Shown: one piece after another, positions 62,449 to 64,000 of the stretch | Numbering within the stretch: the stretch's first letter is position 1 | Layout of the letters: each line of letters begins with the position of its first letter | Source: Glaciimonas sp. CA11.2 | GTDB taxonomy: Bacteria > Pseudomonadota > Gammaproteobacteria > Burkholderiales > Burkholderiaceae_D | DNA length: 64,000 bases | Reading direction: 5' to 3' | Assembly: GCF_034314045.1 (NCBI RefSeq) | Contig: NZ_JAVIWL010000001.1 | Span: 2,046,001-2,110,000, forward strand | The notes under the pieces: generated by a model | Told to the model about the DNA's origin: nothing | Database searches by the model: none | Seen by the model: the letters and a program-made list of their open reading frames with translations, nothing else | Program-made: the position numbers and the translations under genes

Positions 62449-64000
62449 ATGTCCAGCAGTCGCACTCTCCGCGCATCTAGCAGCGCTATTCCAACACGCC
62501 TGAATCAACCTGCGCTGGTGCCGATTAGTCTCTCTGGCACGGAAGGCATGAACGCATTATTCGATTACACCGTCGTGCTGATGACACCCGAATCCTTGAT
62601 CCATCTGAGTGAAGATATCGGCAATGTCAATCTTGACGATTTCATTGGTCGCGAGTTAACCATCATGATTGCATTGGATGGCAGCGGTGGATTTATCGAC
62701 AGCGTATTTGCTGACAATCTGCTTGGCAACATCGGTGCTGGGACGCGTGAAATCTCCGGCTTGATCACCGCCGCCAGCATGCTGCGCCAGGAAGGACGTC
62801 ACGCGCTGTACGAAGTCACCTTGCGCCCATGGTTGCATCTGGCGACACTGACGACCGACTGCAAGATATTTCAGGATCAAAGCGTGATCGAGATCATTGA
62901 TCTGCTGTTTGCCGACTACGCCTTTCCGCTCGACAAGCGTCTCATCGAGACTTATCCCAAACGCGACTATCAGACCCAATACAACGAAAGCGACTTTACG
63001 TTCTTTAGCCGATTGTGCGAAGAATGGGGAATCAACTATTTCTTCGAGCATGATAATGGCGTCCATCGACTGGTCTTAATCGACAGCATCGGCGCGCATA
63101 AGAATTCGCCCAGCAGCGCCTATCACGTGGTGCAGTTTCATACGGAAGGCAAACATATCGATGAAGAGTGTATTCATGCCTTTTCACCCGTACATCAACT
63201 TACCTCCGGCCAGTACACCACGCGGGATTATGACTACACGCGCCCCAAGGCCAATCTCACCGCCAACCGCTACGATCCCCGCCCCACCGCACACAATCAG
63301 CAAGCCGTCTATCAATGGCATGCCGACGCGCATTATAGCCAGCCGAAGGCGGGTTCCGGTTCAGCAAGCACCAACCCGGAAAGCCAGAATGATCCGTTTG
63401 CCGAAGGCGATTTCATCGCCCGTTTGCGCATGCAAGCCTTACACAGCGTCGGCCAACGAGCGCAAGGCCAAGGCCATCTACGCGGCATGGTGCCCGGTTG
63501 CATCTTTACGCTAACGCGTCATCCGCAGACCGCCGCCAATGCCGAGTATGTGATCCTATCGACCACACTGAGGATCGACGAAGCCGCGCAAGAAACGCAG
63601 GCGTCCGACAATGCGCATCGGCAACGTTATCGCGTCCACGTCGATTTTACGGTGCAACCGGCCAGCGAGAACGTACGACCGCAACGGTCTACACCCAAAC
63701 CGTTGACCCACGGTCCCGCCACCACCATCGTGGTCGGTCCGCAGGGACAAAACATCTGGACCGATACCCTCGGGCGCATCAAGCTCCAGTTTCCATGGGA
63801 CCGCCTCGGCCAACACAATCATCAGAGCAGTTGCTGGGTCCGCGTCGTCGCACCGTGGGCTGGCAATCAACTCGGCGGCATGCATATTCCCCGCATCGGG
63901 CAAGAAGTCATCGTCGACTTTCTGAGTGGCGATCCCGACTTGCCGCTATGTACCGGACGGGTGTACAACCAACTCAATACGCCACCGTGGGCATTGCCGA
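62449..64000 (+). CDS. type VI secretion spike protein VgrG, 3'-truncated by the window edge
   Basis: Open frame from ATG 62449 to the window end (517 codons). N-terminal gp27-like domain: LNQPALVPISLSGTEGMNAL, FDYTVVLMTPE, DFTFFSRLCEEWGINYFFEH. Then the gp5-like OB region: GPQGQNIWTDTLGRIKLQFP, QSSCWVRVVAPWAG and GGMHIPRIGQEVIVDFLSGD, diagnostic of VgrG/TssI. Trimeric spike tip that carries effectors such as the upstream phospholipase. Any C-terminal extension is outside the window. Confidence 0.96.
   Translation, partial: MSSSRTLRASSSAIPTRLNQPALVPISLSGTEGMNALFDYTVVLMTPESLIHLSEDIGNVNLDDFIGRELTIMIALDGSGGFIDSVFADNLLGNIGAGTREISGLITAASMLRQEGRHALYEVTLRPWLHLATLTTDCKIFQDQSVIEIIDLLFADYAFPLDKRLIETYPKRDYQTQYNESDFTFFSRLCEEWGINYFFEHDNGVHRLVLIDSIGAHKNSPSSAYHVVQFHTEGKHIDEECIHAFSPVHQLTSGQYTTRDYDYTRPKANLTANRYDPRPTAHNQQAVYQWHADAHYSQPKAGSGSASTNPESQNDPFAEGDFIARLRMQALHSVGQRAQGQGHLRGMVPGCIFTLTRHPQTAANAEYVILSTTLRIDEAAQETQASDNAHRQRYRVHVDFTVQPASENVRPQRSTPKPLTHGPATTIVVGPQGQNIWTDTLGRIKLQFPWDRLGQHNHQSSCWVRVVAPWAGNQLGGMHIPRIGQEVIVDFLSGDPDLPLCTGRVYNQLNTPPWALP

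Overview
The window looks like a chromosomal segment of a Gram-negative betaproteobacterium of order Burkholderiales, probably Oxalobacteraceae-like. This rests on the def / LysM protein / dprA / smg / topB block, a small polyhydroxyalkanoate phasin, a DUF3717-type protein, a YXWGXW-type protein, and envelope genes (usher, TolC, lipoprotein) that need an outer membrane. Base composition is moderate and intergenic regions are AT-rich. I saw no rRNA, tRNA, CRISPR array or complete insertion sequence.

Layout. 1-4.5 kb: phosphonate C-P lyase genes phnI(partial)-J-K-L-M, with a 140-bp IS5-like MITE inserted between phnL and phnM. 4.6-13.2 kb: housekeeping genes fmt, def, a LysM protein, dprA, smg and topB. 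13.2-15 kb: a FimT/GspH-type pseudopilin and a toxin-antitoxin module in which both genes are broken. 15.3-20.2 kb: alkylation repair (ogt and an AdaA-AlkA fusion), proline iminopeptidase and an aminotransferase. 20.7-28.5 kb: an adhesion region with a chaperone-usher fimbrial operon and a YadA-like trimeric head-stalk protein that lacks a membrane anchor. 29-30.6 kb: a SulP transporter. 30.6-37.3 kb: a ribose operon rbsB-A-C-R-K-D with a clear promoter and a perfect LacI-family operator. 37.4-40.3 kb: a solute-binding-like protein, a DUF3717-type protein and a B12-binding radical SAM protein.

40.5-47.7 kb is the most interesting part. Small double-glycine-leader peptides lie on the minus strand, divergent from a complete peptide export operon on the plus strand: a CvaA-like membrane fusion protein, a C39-peptidase ABC exporter and a TolC-type channel. 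Two precursors are near-identical paralogues made by a tandem duplication of about 0.7 kb. Leaders and flanks are conserved, while the second half of the mature peptide has diverged. A third peptide shares the leader but has GP at the cleavage site, and the duplication junction created a chimeric 48-aa ORF with the same leader start. The exporter should cleave and secrete the mature peptides; a bacteriocin/microcin role is the best guess, and no immunity gene is recognised.

47.9-57.6 kb: patatin phospholipase, M15 peptidase, phasin, LysR regulator with a divergent DODA-type dioxygenase, an FAD dehydrogenase, a YXWGXW protein and mnmC, whose methyltransferase half looks degenerate. 57.8 kb to the end: a type VI secretion effector cassette. 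It holds a phospholipase D effector (Tle5-like), an overlapping lipoprotein that is probably its immunity protein, and a vgrG running off the window. A decayed copy of the vgrG 5' end plus its upstream region lies before the effector, so the cassette is flanked by direct repeats.
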